Shown in pieces: positions 23,001 through 36,600 of a stretch of 64,000 nucleotides of DNA. The stretch is from positions 7,812,001 to 7,876,000 of the forward strand of contig CM082595.2 of the NCBI GenBank assembly GCA_040954595.2. The letters run 5' to 3'. The notes beneath the pieces are model-generated. The model did not search any database, was not told the origin of the DNA, and was given only the letters and a program-made list of their open reading frames with translations. Origin of the DNA: Balanoglossus misakiensis. Lineage: Eukaryota > Hemichordata. Each line of letters opens with the position of its first letter. Positions within the stretch are counted from its first letter, which is position 1. A program made the position numbers and the translations under genes.

Positions 23001-26000
23001 TTTGCGGTTCATAATAACACACCGTGGAGGTCATATCAGCTACCAGCCCCTACTATAATACTTCAGCCATACTAAATTTAGGCACACACAATAATAAGTC
23101 TCATTTATATATGACACTTAAGACAATCATATAATAGAAAACAATGTATAAAGAATAATAGATGAAAGAGGTGTGACACAGTTGAAAAAAGATATTTAAC
23201 CAAGCAATTAAACATGACATGATATGCCAAAACGTATATGAGCCAAGGATTTCAATTTCGCATCCCACTGTCACGAGGTATCAGACATCGTATTCAACGG
23301 ATTATCAGAGTAAAGGGGACCTCAGCCTCAAACTAGACCTATTTTAGCAGTTATTTACGTACGTATAGCCTTGGGCCGATGTTAATGACGTGAACCCAAT
23401 ACAACAGCCATTGCTCATATTAGTCGATATTCAAAATTGGATAATAGGGAGATTAAATTTCAAAAAGCGTGCAAACGGGTGTTCTAATAAATGATATATC
23501 ATTTACATGGAGTCGGTCCAAACACAGACCAAATATAGTTTTTCTAACAGCTGCTTTTAGAGAATGGATACATATGGTATGAAGAGTTGAAAAGTCACAT
23601 TGGCTACTTACATGTGCATATTCCACCACGGATTTGAGAAAAAAATCATTATTATAATAACCAATATTGGTTGTTGTCTCAGACATTCACGCAGATATTC
23701 GAATCTGAATTTAGCTTTCTCCAGACACACAGAGGCAGTAGGAGCAATTAATACATACGTTGATATTTGTCATTACAAATGTGTCCAATTACACGTCGCA
23801 CGATGTGACTGAAAATAAAATCGGGTTGGTTGGCTTAAAAATAAACGCATGCAGTAAACAGTACCAACGGGTAATTATATACATTCCCAACTCGTGAAGA
23901 ATTATAATCACCTATTGCAACATTAGAAACATTTAAACTGGTTTTACCTGTATGCAAATCAACCAATGTAAAGGGTACTTCATTAAGGAGAAGGTCACCT
24001 TGCGATTTAGTGTCAATCAACAATATATTTATGGAGAGCTGATGTATAATCCGACTTTGTCAAACCCTTTCACTTAGCTGCAATGCGATGGCGCCCATGT
24101 AAACCGGCTCTGTGTATATGAGCCTAGCGCTCGAAGATGTCTGCATGGACTGGATAGGTTATGCATAAGTCTCTACGTCACTTCCGTCTATTTCCAGCGC
24201 CATCGCTCAACAAATACATGTAAGTGAAGTGATTTTCACGTATTTAGTGAAAGAGTTTCCTCGAATTATTGTTTTGTCAAAAACAATATATTCAAATTGC
24301 CCTTCCTTTAACATATAAAAAGCAAATTCGAAAGGAAAATCATGCATTACTATTATTGCAACATATTTTATCTTCTTAGAAAAAATATCCATGAGACCTT
24401 CAACTATAAGTACTACAAACTTACAGTTTGAACAAACAGCAGTATTAAAACGGTTTGCCTTAATAAAATATTTTGAGTTTCTTTGAGCCAATACACAATA
24501 CACTCTGCTTTCCAATCTACGCAGATTCACCCATTATCTCAGTAGGAGGTGGCATATTCCATTTCTGATTAGGCTGTGCAACAAGACATCTTGACATGAA
24601 ATCTGTCAGTGGTAGTTTAAATTAAACACTGACCAACATGTTGCACGTGCCGTTTTAATAGCTGTAAGGGTCTTTCTAAGGTTAATTGGATCCACATAAT
24701 GCCAGGTACACAGCTAAAGTAAACATCTGAAAAGACCAAACCAAATCTTATATAGACGACTCCCATGATAAACAAAACTGAGTACTTTTATTCAGTATGT
24801 TCATCAGGACATTCACACAATGTCGTTTTGTTCCATTATTTGGGAGATATCACATGACGTCAGACGCGCTCAGGAACAGTTACGTTCGCATTCAAATTTC
24901 CAGATGACGGGCAACTTCACCAACGTGGACTTACGTGGTGCAGACACAGACTGTGCAGACGAAACCCCATGAGGCTGATGAGGCACCATACCTGATACAT
25001 GTTAGGTGTTTGGTAGTTCTAAAGTAAAAACATACATGTACTCGGAAAAACTTTAACTGGGTGCCGAAATATTGCTTGCCCGTCATCTGGGTCACATGGC
25101 CAGATCACGTGATTGATAGTAAAGAATTTGTGGGATAATGAACCTGCACTGTTTTTGTGCAGGCCTATTGTGGCTTGAACATACGGCATTGGATTCTGAT
25201 TTTGTGACAATAAAGACAAAATAACATCAGTAAAGCCAATTTATAAGTGCATGATCATCATTTCATAGTTTACCTAAAATGCCGCGATGCACTAGGAATG
25301 AATGCCAATGTAACACATTTCTGTCATTTCTGGCTGTGGCCTCAAGTACAATTTGATCTCCTTATGAATAAGAATATTTGCGTGCGAGTTTTCACATTGT
25401 ACAATAATTTGCAATTGGTAAATATGAGATTGACGTAACTTTACCTGCTGTGAACCATTGCTAATGAATTGACACATGTATTTTTGTATACTTTAAGAAT
25501 AACATTTCAATAATTTTCCGGATGTAGATTGTTTGACTAAGAACCGTCATATAAGACGTGAATCATTCTTCTAAGTATTAGGCCTTCAACCCATATGCCA
25601 ATTACAAACAGGCTGCCACGGTCTCAGGTTTTATCGCAAGGTTTCTTTGAAATGTAGAACAGGGTGCGAATGTGATTTTAACAGCCGTATCGTAACGGGA
25701 GAGACATCATTATTGCTACTGAGGTAATGCTTCCCTCAAGGTCACAAGTCTGTACCGCACGACGAGGACCTTTATGCGAACATCTGCCCTATGCGATGAA
25801 AACACATCCACTTAGCACGATCCATGTTATTTATGCTGCTTACCGCGGGGTTGTTGCCTCTTTGTCCGTTATCTTCCCCTTTAATCACATTAGATTGAAT
25901 ATATACAGGCAAGTCTACAACTATGTGAGAGGGAAAGGGTGCCCCGTGTATTCAGAGGAAGAGATTATCCGCAGCAGCCAGGAATGTTGGACAAGTTTTT

Positions 26001-26345
26001 ATTTTTCAGGTAATTCACATGTTGAAACCAATGTCAAATATTTCACATGTGCTCTTTTCAGTACAGGTTAAGCATGGCAGAAACATTTAAACGAATGTAG
26101 AGAACGTAGGACAAGAAGATGTCATATATAGATGAAATAAATAATACCTAAAATATTCTCATTGGGTTGTTTCCAATTTTACGTTCGCAAGTGTAGTTAC
26201 TGTTTCCCATTCGCAGCAGCCAATGTGATTGTGGTTAACATGCCGCTGCAATGAATCATACGAAACAGCAAGAATCGCGCATGAACATCTTGTATATTTA
26301 CACTATAATTGGTATACGTTAAACGTGACAACAATTGGTTCCTGA
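20081..26345. other. No gene seen
   Basis: AT-rich sequence with short microsatellites and a diverged duplication: the GACATTTGT...CAGTCCTG...GGAAGC block at 21472-21524 recurs at 21712-21764. A small inverted pair, GCGATGGCGC at 24088 and GCGCCATCGC at 24198, is also present. Confidence 0.45.
21297..21422. repeat. AACC-like and CATC microsatellites
   Basis: A loose AACCAACC tract (about 21310-21350) followed by CCATCCATCC repeats (21389-21422), both pyrimidine-biased tetranucleotides. Confidence 0.85.
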
Positions 26346-26615
26346 TTGAGCAAGGTGCGTTTATTGTTGGAATTCGCCGAACATTGTAAGATTGGTACCG
26401 GTATGTATCGCGCACAGACACGTATTGAATGTATGTTACTTATGAAGGGTTCAGACTGGAAAGTTTACGGCGGTGCAGCACTGATGCTGGGCCTGAGCCA
26501 GCGTAAAATTACCCGTGTGGACACGCTGCGTCGGCCTAGGGGCGACTTATGTTGTCCCGGTAGGAATAGGGGTTCAGGGCCGACCAAGAATCTAAGCAGA
26601 CGCAAATTCGCGTAG
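26346..26615 (+). CDS. Unrecognised open frame with bacterial-like codon use
   Basis: An 89-codon open frame whose middle (about 26395-26535) uses CTG, CGT, GGC, GGT and ACC codons heavily, unlike the AT-rich surroundings. It reads KIGTGMYRAQTRIECMLLMK then GSDWKVYGGAALMLGLSQRK and ITRVDTLRR. AALMLGLSQRKITR resembles a Fis-type helix-turn-helix pattern. The family is not recognised and the frame starts with TTG, so it may be an exon, a transferred fragment or chance. Confidence 0.2.
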   Translation: MSKVRLLLEFAEHCKIGTGMYRAQTRIECMLLMKGSDWKVYGGAALMLGLSQRKITRVDTLRRPRGDLCCPGRNRGSGPTKNLSRRKFA

Positions 26616-27755
26616 TTGCCGCCCTCTTCTGTGATAAGGAAGCGTGTAAAATGGCGGTTCGTGGGACTAACTGAAATACGGAGAAATCAAATCTGAGTCG
26701 GCCCAAATTCAGGCACCAGTGAGAGCGGACATAGCCAAAATCTATTCCCGAAATGACAGTTACTTTATGTTGCCCTAAATTTCATTCAAATTGACGAATG
26801 TGAGCAACGTTTCCAATTCAGACAAATTGGTCATTAGACGATATTGAAGCGCGTGGTCGACAAGTTACAGTAGCATAACGCGAATAGCGGAGACCAAGCA
26901 AACCATAAGACCTGACGCTGCCTACTTCTACAGCTGATTGTAATCGGATAGCAGAATACTAGACTTGTCGGCCTTGCCAGACAATGTCACAGGCATCTCA
27001 CTGTTGTTACCACTGTGACACGGTCATGTAAATTGCAGCTCAATATTGTGTCTCTGACCATGCAAGTCACCAATGTTTTGATTTCGCAAGCATTCGACAA
27101 CGTACTACTTTGCCAGGAGCCTTGACTCCTTTAACGATATGTGCTACATACATACATGTATACACAGTGTTGAATAAAGGGCGCACAGGAAGCTATACAT
27201 GGGTGGATGCAAATAATTAAAACATATGTTTCTAGGCTTGGCTTTAAATCGAAACCAGTATCCGTTAACAAAATGATCTCAGTTGGAAGTAACTACAGTT
27301 AAGCTTACCTGGATATTGAAACTTTAACAGTGACTACCCTAGACGCAGCTCTGTGGACAATCTACCCTGGAATGCGAACTTAGAAAGAAGAAATATACAC
27401 AATTCTCTTCAATCACTTCGATACTATTCAGATATGTTTCAATCAGCCACAGATGCGCCGAAATTTCGATATACATTGTATACTCTGATTTCAGGGTACC
27501 TAATTTACATGCATTTGCATGTAATAATTTCAAAATGTATCTGTCCGCTAGGATTTTTGTCCCGAGAAGTCGATATTCTCACTTGTCCAGGTTAATTCAG
27601 CATGATAAGAATTTATTCTCATTCCGAAATTGAATAACACCCGATTAACTACTTTTTCTGTCGTATTTCACAGCATTGTCATTTCACAGAATTAGGTTAC
27701 ACGCGTTTCGAGTGGCGTGTACTGGATATGAAAAATGGGAGGCAATATATTACCC

Positions 27756-27920
27756 TCAAATTTAATATGTGATGTAGAAACGTTAATATGCGATTCAGAA
27801 TCATTATGTGGTGCAGAAACGTTAAAATGCGATGCTATAAAGTCCATATAGGGTGCAAACACCGTTAATATGTGACGTAGAAACGTTAATATACGATGTA
27901 AATCAACGTTAATATGTTAA
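27756..27920. repeat. Minisatellite of about 21 bp
   Basis: About seven or eight diverged copies of TTAATATGYGATGYAGAAACG in a row, the best at 27762, 27783, 27868 and 27889. Confidence 0.8.
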
Positions 27921-28102
27921 AAGCAAACCACTCCATGTTACGCGCAAACTTCATCATATGGTAGTGATAGTTCTATGATGTAGATGCGATAGGGTGGCGC
28001 TGTTGCTGTAACGTGACCTCGTTTAAGGACTCGGCTGAAGTTGGCAGACATAATCCAGCATACAAAAGTCTGGCGTGGAACATAGAATTTTTGAGTTCAA
28101 TT

Positions 28103-28195
28103 TAGAACACCACCCGTACGTGATATTTCCAGAAAATACCAGATGTGCTAATTGCCAACAATTAAATTAAGGTATTTTATACGGGTGGTGTTCTA
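28103..28195. mobile_element. 93-bp inverted-repeat element
   Basis: Perfect 16-base inverted ends TAGAACACCACCCGTA and TACGGGTGGTGTTCTA enclose about 60 bases. It may be a very short MITE or a hairpin. Confidence 0.65.
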
Positions 28196-28668
28196 TAAAG
28201 ACGTGGGCATATTTAGTTCATACCTGGTTATATTTGTCTTGCCCAGCAGGCTAAATATCCTTCAGACCGGACTTTGAATACTCGGGATCGACATTATACA
28301 CTGACTTTGACAAAAGCATGATCAATTTGCGACTAACATAGATATATTCGCTATGCATTGATGGAAATCATATACGTAAGCTTAAACCCAACGGTTTTCT
28401 GGAAATCCAGGAGCTCTTGGAGGACGTCTTGCCAGTAGCCTGACTTTTTTCGCATTTGAAACCGCTTACCATAATGCGCTTTATATCGGCGACATTCCAG
28501 AATACGTATACTGCAATTACGTATTCAACACAAAGTCACGAGGGTTTGCACTGAGCTTTTGAACAACACGGGTAATTGGACAAGGCGAACGAATACAAAG
28601 GAATCAATGGACCGGATGCTTGGCACTATAAAAATCGGACGTTAGGTCGGTTTATAAATTGAGATAAT

Positions 28669-28771
28669 ATGCCGGGCAATTACAATTACAAAAGTCACAT
28701 TAAAAATCATTTACCTGGATTCCTGCACAGGACAGCAGAAAAGCGCGTTCTGCAATCGCTATTCCGCTCAG
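28669..28771 (+). CDS. Candidate short first exon (speculative)
   Basis: A TATAAAAA box (28627-28634) precedes, by 42 bases, an ATG that opens 34 codons (MPGNYNYKSHIKNHLPGFLH and on to LQSLFRS) ending exactly at a consensus donor CAG then GTAAGT. Downstream the frame stops at once, as an intron would. No family is recognised and no second exon was found; the combination could be chance. Confidence 0.18.
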
Positions 28772-31700
28772 GTAAGTGACTCTACAACCGGAATAAATGT
28801 GAATCTTATATACAATTCAACGAGGCGACTGGAATAAAGTAGTCACTCCTTACATGTCTAATTTAAAACTGAAAGATAACCTACACACGCAAATGGGTTG
28901 TATACCTAGGGGTATGAAGTCATAGATGTTGGCAATGTTGTTGAATATTGGCGCTACCGTTTTTCGCGGCATTTTAATAAATGTATTACGATGCAGATGG
29001 TACTAGAATCGCTTATGGGAGTACAATCATGCCCATGGTACAGTTATTTAAATTTAACACAACATTTGATCCGTTCAATTTTACTGCGTCACCGTGTTTC
29101 CCAACTCGACTTGATTTGAAGCCAAGCAGTAGTGTTTACTTAGTATGTCATTTGCTTATTTGATGGCAAAGCTCATAAAACAGGACATCTCCCCCTGCAC
29201 TCATGGCCGAATGAATCTCTCTAGAGACACTTGAATCTCGCTGAAGGCTCTTGAGACGAAGGGAGAGTCAAACATTCTTCTGTCGTTTCACAAAGTATCA
29301 ACGGCGAGTGATGATAAGTCACAATTGACACTGAGCAGCTGTTTCCATTCATCAGTATATATGCTTTGGATTGGTAATGGCTTGTCTGTATATTTTACAT
29401 TAGAAAGAGACGAGTTCTTTGTATTTAACCCTTTTTAGTCCGAGGGACGTCATGTATGTAATCCTCGTGAAACATCAATATCGATTTATTTATTTATGTT
29501 GCTAAGTCTGTTACTGAGATATCTGTATACACCGAGTCTGTCGTTTGCAAGAGTTTGGTATTAGCTTAATGGCGACGCCGCCACTGCTCTGGTAACACAC
29601 ACCTAAAATTGTAGTCCCATCTGCCTAAGACATAAATCTGTGCGTTTTCAAGGCATGATAAATTTCTTTACGAGTTTTGATTGAACCACAGAAAATATGT
29701 TTACTATATTTGGTCTGTAATTATTTAATTATATCTTGTACACTCATATAATTTGAGTTTACAACAACTGATAATTTTCTTGAACCTTGGAGCGAATTTA
29801 ATGTGGAAACTCAATTAAATTAATACAAGATCGTCAAAACTAAAGCAAGGTGAATTTGTAGCCCCAAACACACCTTCACTGCAGACACACGCGGGCGCGA
29901 GTACAAACGCACTTTCACACGTCACGCTCATCATATAATAATAATAAAATAAAGAATTATTTAGAAATAATAATTTATGTTTCAATATTGATCTCTTTCT
30001 CCGGTCAACTCACATATGCAGCTATTTTATAAGCACAGTAGAGCTTACAGCTAAACACACACATTGCAATCTCTGCCCACCCAGGTTCCCATTACTCCTG
30101 GATGGGGAGAGGCAATGAGAAGTAAAGTGCCTTGCCAAAGGACACAAGACCACAGCCATTCCGGGGCTCAAGCCCACAATCCCCCGATCACGAGTGCTGC
30201 TCTTGGATTCCTCCTCACAGGTTTTAACGATTAATGACCCTAATGACCCTTTTACACGGGACCAGTATACATCTTAAAGGTAGCCATATTTATCCCACAG
30301 GAACAAACAGATATCCAGTTTCTCCACACACCCAAGGATCTACCTTGACACATAAGGCTATTTATTTAACGGCAAAGGTCACCGCAACCTTTTAAACTGC
30401 ATAATAAACGCAAGGGAAATATATGGGTTTTCAGTGAGTTAGTTAGACCTTTAGCTTTCACAACGACCAAATTACGAAAATTCGGATTGCGAACCGTTTT
30501 AGATCTTGTTTTCTTCTGTAGGTAATCAATAAATTTGTAACCGTCTGGGTTTTTCAAGATTAAAATGCAGATATCTGTTGATAAATTCTCCTTAATCGCT
30601 TTCTGATTCTGTGAAACAGTACCCCAAAACATGGCATAACTTTTCACATTCCCAGGCAGCCCGCATTTACATTATAGTGATCTTTACATTCCTAACACGG
30701 AACCTTCATTTGAGGATCGTTTCCATGGAAACAAGGAGTACGCAGTTTCCATGCAAATAGGATGTGTTTTGAATCTGACCGGTTTAGGCAGGCTTTACCT
30801 CAAGTTGCTGTTTATGATTGATTCCTTTGTCAAAGTCTGTCGGTTTGAAACTCGTTATTAGAGTGAAAACAGCCTTGGGTACGCATGGTCCACACTTTGG
30901 AGTTTATTTCGAGGGGTAGGATTTAAAAGCACCGCCGCTGCGTTTAACCAACACCCTGGAGGTTACTGATTAATAATTCACCAACTAATATTAACTTTGA
31001 TTCAGGTGGTTTTTTGCCCATGAATAAACTGTGCTATCCATTCGAGAATATTTCTCTGTGATCGGAAGCATTTGTATATGAAGCATGTTTTCATTGGTAT
31101 AAAAGACGCTAACATGTGCAAGCATCTGAATTTCGAGAAACAGTTATAATATACTAGCTCCTCAGGTACCATTTCTTGGGGCAGCATTTTTGATTGCGTT
31201 TTCCATGTCTGAGAATGCAGGTGTAACTTATTAGTACAATGTATTACCTCTTACATTATTACCGCACAAATTATATTGAGTAATCTTTTCCCGACTGATG
31301 AAAAAAGACATAACATGATATCTGGTAACAAGTCGAATCTTCATATCAGCCATCTAAACCTACACGACGGATTCAAACAATATGGTTCAGTTGTTATTAT
31401 TAACAAAATAAGAGTATTCCATAGCAACCCCTTGACGACGCATACCGCCATTGATTCGTCATAGGTGATCTATTAGTCTCTCTCTGACATATTTACTTGT
31501 ATTTCAAATTAAACAATGTTTTGAATCTTTGCAGATGAGCTACAGTCATGTTTTTTCCAAGTGTACCTACACCATAACAAATATTAAACACGCTTTCTGG
31601 TTTGAACAACGCAATCAAAACTGTCAAATATTTTCGACACAGCGTTCCGAAGGCAAGGTCGGGTCGTACAGAAACGTTTATGTCATTGCAAAATTTGCCA

Positions 31701-32944
31701 CTAAAGTCTTTTGAACCGTTATTTAAAGGAATCACTAGTTCTCGGTTGGTTGCGTAGAATTAATGAAATAAAATGCACTGCGATGGTTACTCCAGACGTT
31801 CATATACATGTATGCTTGGAGTGATTTATTTTCGTATTTCCATGACGTGTGACCTAAATGTCATATTGGTTGAATTAGATGTAACCCGCTTTCTCTGGCA
31901 GTAACGTGTATTCTGACGATACACACTTCATCAGTCACTGGTTGATTGGCATATCTTATTCCTGTTGTATTGAAAGATCAGTCACTACAGGGCGAATATT
32001 ATGCTCAGAAAATTTTAACTGGAGTGTCCAAAGATCATGACAACGATTATAGACAGACATGCATGTAATTGTATTTTATTTCATATTTACAGATTTATAT
32101 TCATGTTATTGTAATTTATTATATTTTCGGTTGTTAACCGCCCTCTACGGGCGATGGGAATACATGAAATTGTGCCTAAGAGAGGGGGGGGGGGGGTGTC
32201 GCAGCATTCATCTGCCTCTGTTTAATTTCACCGCCAACTCAGTAGACAACGTTTGGGCTTTTGCTCAAGTTTTTTAACCCTCCCCCACCCCATCAACCTC
32301 CATTGCTTGGCAAAGCAAAATACTGCAAACCAAGACATTTTCGCGCCGAGAAATGTTTGCTTTATCAACAGAGGTGACTATTTCGCGACAATTAATTTTC
32401 ACGTGCTTTAATTTCACTAACTGTATCGCTGTTCTTTAATTTTTACGCGACTATTTATTATTACGTTTTTCTGGCTCTCGCGAAAATTGTCCGGTTAACA
32501 GTTATTTTCCCAGATGACTCTAGCCTAGACGCAATTTACTTGTAAATGCTAATGTGGTCAGAGTCTCCGCAACATGAGTGAAATGCTGCAGGATCAAGGC
32601 AGATTTCAATAAACCAGAGTGTCTGAAATATTAGAGTAGAACCTACGCAATATTCGGATTTCAGTATAGAATGACAGATCCCCTCTGACTAACGTGAACC
32701 CTTATAGCTAGATTAAGAGAAATTGCAAACAGGATTTTAAGACTGAGTGTATCATTGTGCAATAAGTTTCCATGGTTTATTTAAGATTCGTAAATCTAAC
32801 CAATTCACAGTTTAGACATGATGGGAATAATTTAGTGCGTAAGGAACAAATAAGGACACCTTCAACATTACGTGATACATGTATTCTCTATGTCAAATTG
32901 GTACGATGTATAAAGAGAAGTTCCGCCATGAATTTCCAACTATA
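28772..32944. other. No confirmed gene
   Basis: Apart from the SINE-like segment at 30071 and the poly-G at 32184, nothing is recognised. Open frames (28981-29163, 30366-30647, 31493-31735) lack domains or paired splice sites. Confidence 0.45.
30071..30190. repeat. SINE/LINE-tail-like dispersed repeat
   Basis: The string GTAAAGTGCCTTGCCAAAGG, then ACACAAGACC and CCGGGGCTCAAGCCCAC, resembles a widespread animal repeat with a CTTGCCCAAGGACAC core and a GATTCGAACCC tRNA-like box. Only one copy is in the window, so the call rests on memory of the core. Confidence 0.4.
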
Positions 32945-33159
32945 AGGCCAAAATAAAAAATATGTGATGTTCCGATTTCCCGATCTACCCTAATTTTAAC
33001 CCGCCGACCCTAAACTTTTTAGAGCTTCGTAAACCCGGAAGTAAAAATAACGACCACAGAAATAAAAAAAATCGCAAAAACATCCCTACATGCCTACCTA
33101 TAGCTACCTACCCTGTTTTTGAAAAACATGTAATCGGAACAGCACATATTTTTTGGCCT
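32945..33159. mobile_element. AGGCCAAAA-ended MITE, short copy
   Basis: Left end AGGCCAAAAT... and right end ...TTTTTTGGCCT are inverted, and GTTCCGAT near the left matches inverted ATCGGAAC near the right (33133). Compared with 56271-56582 the interior is shortened and lies in the opposite orientation: it has CCTACCTA where the other copy has TAGGTAGG. Confidence 0.8.
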
Positions 33160-33438
33160 AAAGCAGTGATCTTTGCTTTGGGAAAAATTGAGAGGCGATG
33201 ACAAATTGAAACTGTCAGGCAACAAAATGTTTGTGATTTCTACATGTCTCCTTTCGAACGAGCCTATGAAGTTCACGCTGAAGTGACCCTTGGCTTTAGT
33301 CGGTCAAATTTGCAAACCTGACTTCTTAATAGACCTTTGTCAAAAGCAGCTGGCCAACATAATGACTGCGATACGATATTCATTCCTTGTCAGACAGTAA
33401 GTAGTGGTGAACTCTACTTTGGATTATATGCACAGGCA

Positions 33439-33683
33439 TTAAAGGGACAAAGTGTATCTTATATTGCCCTTTTTTCCATTAATTATGTTTGATTCATGAC
33501 ACTGTTCATGTATGTTAATGTACATGTGTATATGTAGGGAATCAACGTTCGACCTCACACAACTTCCATTCCGCTTGTAGACACGAGAGTAAAAATCTCG
33601 CCAAAATGAACAATCGGTCTCTACTGTTTATTCATTTTGGAGAGAGTTTTACTCTCATAATCTACAGACGAATGGAAGTTGTA
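33439..33683. mobile_element. TTAA-flanked palindromic MITE, copy 4 (truncated)
   Basis: Begins TTAA then AGGGACAAAG and keeps the left arm and centre, with the GGAAGTTGT block of the right arm up to about 33683. The remainder of the right arm is lost. Confidence 0.8.
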
Positions 33684-36600
33684 TCATAATTCTAACTTCA
33701 ATAAACTTAATATGGCAATTCTTTGCATTATGGCTGACCAGCTACAAGTTTTCAGAATTATTAAACCATTACAAAAAAATAAACCCTTTGTTCCGGTTTG
33801 GCGATTCCGAAGTGACCATTTTGTACAACCATTAGTAGTTTATTGAAGTACTGGGTTTGTATAGAGAACCTCACAAAATGACTTAAAGGACGTTTCCTCT
33901 ACGGGAATCTCTGGCGGAAATGAATGTAATACGAATCACGGACATCGTTAACCGAATCGGAACAAGAGTCAGCAGAGCGGAATACCCTGATTTCAAGCAG
34001 TCTCTAAAAAGTATTCTGATTGGCTCTAATTTGAATGATTTTTTTGTAATAGTCTGCCTCCCAAGTTTCGTTCATCGCTTTGTTAGCTCCATTTTTTTCC
34101 AAGTAAATGACTATTTGTGGTGAGTGCAGTAGAAATTGGTACACTTACAATGTACTTGCGCTGCAATATTGAGGAATAGCTGCGAACATTCATAGTTCGG
34201 ATGCGGGCGGTAGAAAGACTGAAGTGATAAAGAAAATTTAAGATCATTGTTATCGGAATTTCTTTCCGGTATAAATGCACCTATATCACGCTTCAGCAAG
34301 TAAGATGTTGTAACTTGTTAAACTAAATTACAATTATGTTTCCTCTGCGTGTCATGTTTTATCAGCAGATGAAGTTTTCACAAACAGACATTTAAATGGG
34401 TGAGATATTTTACTAAAAACGCAATTAGTTAATAGCACAACCTTTGTCAATTGCTACGTGCAAAATGAAGGAAGTAATTTTCTGTAAATACCCGTAAGTA
34501 ATTTTACTCACGAGGTAATTCATAAACACCTCTTAAAAATTCGATACGCAGGATGAGTTACGTTCAATCTATTTTCCAGCATAATAGGAATAACTAGGGG
34601 ATGCCATTTAGATATTGCAGCAGTAATAGCGCCCGGCAACATCACACAGTGATTGGGGCATTTCTTATAACTTATTCTGGTGAGTATTTCCCGCGGGACC
34701 TTCTGCCTTAGCGCAAGGCCGTGAGATCTTAACAGTAAAGCTCTAGTGTATTCCGCATACTCTGTCTGAGGTGATGTGCTTGAATTGCTTCGATGGGCCC
34801 ATTATATCAGTACACATGTATACTGTTACAGTACTTTTAGATATCTAATATTCTTGTGTGACTTATGTCTTAATATTGTGGATATTAAAAGTTAAGGTTA
34901 TACGCAGACGTGACAAATTCTTAGTTCATGTGCTCATGTGTTTCCCTTACGAGTTTGTACTATTTGCATTACCGTCAAAACAGTGCACACTGTTCACACC
35001 TACATTGCAAAAGATTTGGAGTACTGTTTTTTCTCTCATGCTGTTTTAATTATTTCTTGGACATTACCGACTTACAGCGTACATTACAACTAAGCCTTTC
35101 TTTATTTGATCAGTTGTCTAGTTTCCCTGCAAATAATGGGAATCCGAGAGACTTACACGGTCTATTCCCCAGTGTTTCCCTAACCGTATTACATTGACGG
35201 ACATTACTTGTTTCGTTTACTCGGCATTATTCACTACGGGGTAGGCAAAATGCCTTTGATATCGGGTTCTTTACCTGGCTGTTACTTCTACGTCAATTAA
35301 TCTATATATAGACGAGGAATTATTCCATCCAAACTCAATTAATTGTCCACCTTATATATTTGTTTATTATCTTGAGACTATGGGAATTAATTGGGTGCAG
35401 TTTGCAACGGATATTCTCCATGATAACATATGTTCAAATGTCGGATTGATGGGTTGTTGTTGTTGTTGTTTCTTTATTCCTCCTCAACTTATGATAAGAG
35501 TTACATCAACACTTTGAATTCAAAAAAAAGAAAAAATGATTGGTCACTCTGGATAATGCACAGAATTAATAAATAATCGTCTGATAGTATGCAATATTCA
35601 GTTCTCAATACACCTTTGTATAAACCTAATAAAACTTCTTGGGGGATTTCTTTGTGATCGACTCTTGGTAATTAAGGGTGTAAATATTGTCTCCTAAAAC
35701 AGTAGCAATGAAATCCACGTCATTTGAATTATAAAATGCCTTGGAAACCGTAACGTTCGATTATCGAAAAACTATAGTTGCAAAATAAGTCTCCTGATAA
35801 GTCGCCTGCCTTTGTTGATGACAACATGGAGTGAGTGAGTGACTGAATGAGTGAGTGAGTGAGTGAGTGAGTGAGCGAGTGAATGAATGCGTGGCTAAGT
35901 GAGTGAATGATGATTGGCAACTGTTTGTCTAAGTGAGGGAATGAGAGTGTACAACTCGATTTGCACTACAGTTGGACGTGTTGTAAAATGTAAAACACAT
36001 TAGAGTATAGCCAATCCATTCAAGTATCATTGTATCCATCTTGTCATCTACCTAATATGGCACATTAGACAGCACACTCCATGCTCATCTTGAGATGTTA
36101 TTGGAGAGAATATGCCACACATATTCTTGCGCCTGCGAAAGAAAATTAATATTTTCCTACAGCCCAAAACGAACACACCGAAATGCCTTTAATTTATTTG
36201 AATAAAACATTGCACGCACGCCATGCATATAAACTCATATTTGTAGCATAGTCATTTTGACCACACAGGTCATCATTGTGGATTATATTGAGATAAACCT
36301 AGTATAGAAATGAATAATGAAAAAAAACAGCTTTAGGTTTCACGTGGGGACGTTCTTTGTCGATATCAGATTACGCCAGATACATATCTCTGTCCGCTTA
36401 AATCGAACTTCCAGTGTAGCCGCTGCATTTTTACACAAACATGAGTTTTCACACATACAGCAGTATTGCGATATTGTTGGGGTATTGATCAAAATATAGA
36501 AATTCACAATATTTACACAGTGTTCCATTGAATTCCATTAAAACTTGAATGTCATTCTACTCGCGTCGTCCATTTATTTTTTCCCAGCAAAAGGTGACAT

